The notes beneath the pieces are model-generated. The model saw nothing but the letters and a program-made list of their open reading frames with translations, did no database searches and had not been told where the DNA came from. From Bacteroidota bacterium (GTDB lineage: Bacteria; Bacteroidota; Bacteroidia; Chitinophagales; BACL12): a stretch of 64,000 bases of DNA. Position 1 is the first letter of the stretch; each line of letters begins with the position of its first letter. The position numbers and the translations under genes are program-made. Shown piece after piece: positions 63,987 to 64,000 of the stretch. The stretch is taken from the NCBI GenBank assembly GCA_016715425.1, contig JADKAC010000005.1, positions 1,240,001-1,304,000 on the forward strand, read 5' to 3'.

Positions 63987-64000
63987 CAAACTCTCGTTAA

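Overview
The window is A+T-rich chromosomal DNA from a member of the Bacteroidota. The evidence is a SusC/SusD outer-membrane pair, several secreted proteins with type IX secretion (T9SS) C-terminal sorting domains, one gliding-motility-type (CHU_C) C terminus, a single-chain Bacteroidota-type SdhC, a MarC-like protein, a Porin_10-like barrel, and Bacteroidota-style -7 promoter elements (TAnnTTTG) in front of several genes. Succinate dehydrogenase and a multihaem cytochrome suggest respiratory metabolism. Class or genus cannot be fixed from this stretch; a Saprospiria/Chitinophagia-like environmental lineage is a guess.

Layout. 1-7.6 kb: end of hscA, riboflavin synthase, a large T9SS-B secreted protein and the sdhCAB operon (minus strand). 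7.8-23.1 kb: a secreted protein usually mislabelled asparagine synthetase B, an lpxK-punA-porin operon, an FkbM methyltransferase, a TonB-dependent-type barrel, a CBS protein, divergent glgB and L,D-transpeptidase genes, and a T9SS-A secreted protein. 24.4-33.3 kb: an accessory region (below). 33.3-48.2 kb: LVIVD lipoprotein, orphan SusCD pair, S9 oligopeptidase, GNAT-nitrilase fusion, T9SS esterase and a Na+/H+ antiporter-like protein. 48.3-49.6 kb: a REP-associated tyrosine transposase (RAYT) between two arrays of palindromic repeats. 49.7-64 kb: mutS, a DUF481-like barrel with a perfect inverted repeat over its promoter, a sortilin-like Asp-box protein, tRNA-Ser(UGA), a YihY-family protein, a haem-TPR protein, DCC and rhodanese proteins, a T9SS-A protein and a PASTA protein.

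The most interesting block is 24.4-32.7 kb. A DUF4231 two-helix membrane protein is transcribed away from a tight pair: a SIR2-like/TIR fusion and, 11 bases later, a STAND NTPase with a transmembrane helix and a C-terminal beta-propeller. The same strand continues through four exported proteins: a coiled-coil protein, a small helical protein, a two-lobed DTG/DSG aspartic protease and a protein with four AMPK-type glycogen-binding modules. TIR, SIR2-like, STAND and DUF4231 modules are typical of bacterial immunity. Their coupling to exported proteins suggests a membrane-spanning sensing or cell-death system. That is inference from domains and gene order only.

Second in interest is the RAYT locus: six copies of a roughly 125-base, doubly palindromic unit arranged A-B-B-B / transposase / A-B. 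No CRISPR array, rRNA operon, prophage or integrase was seen.
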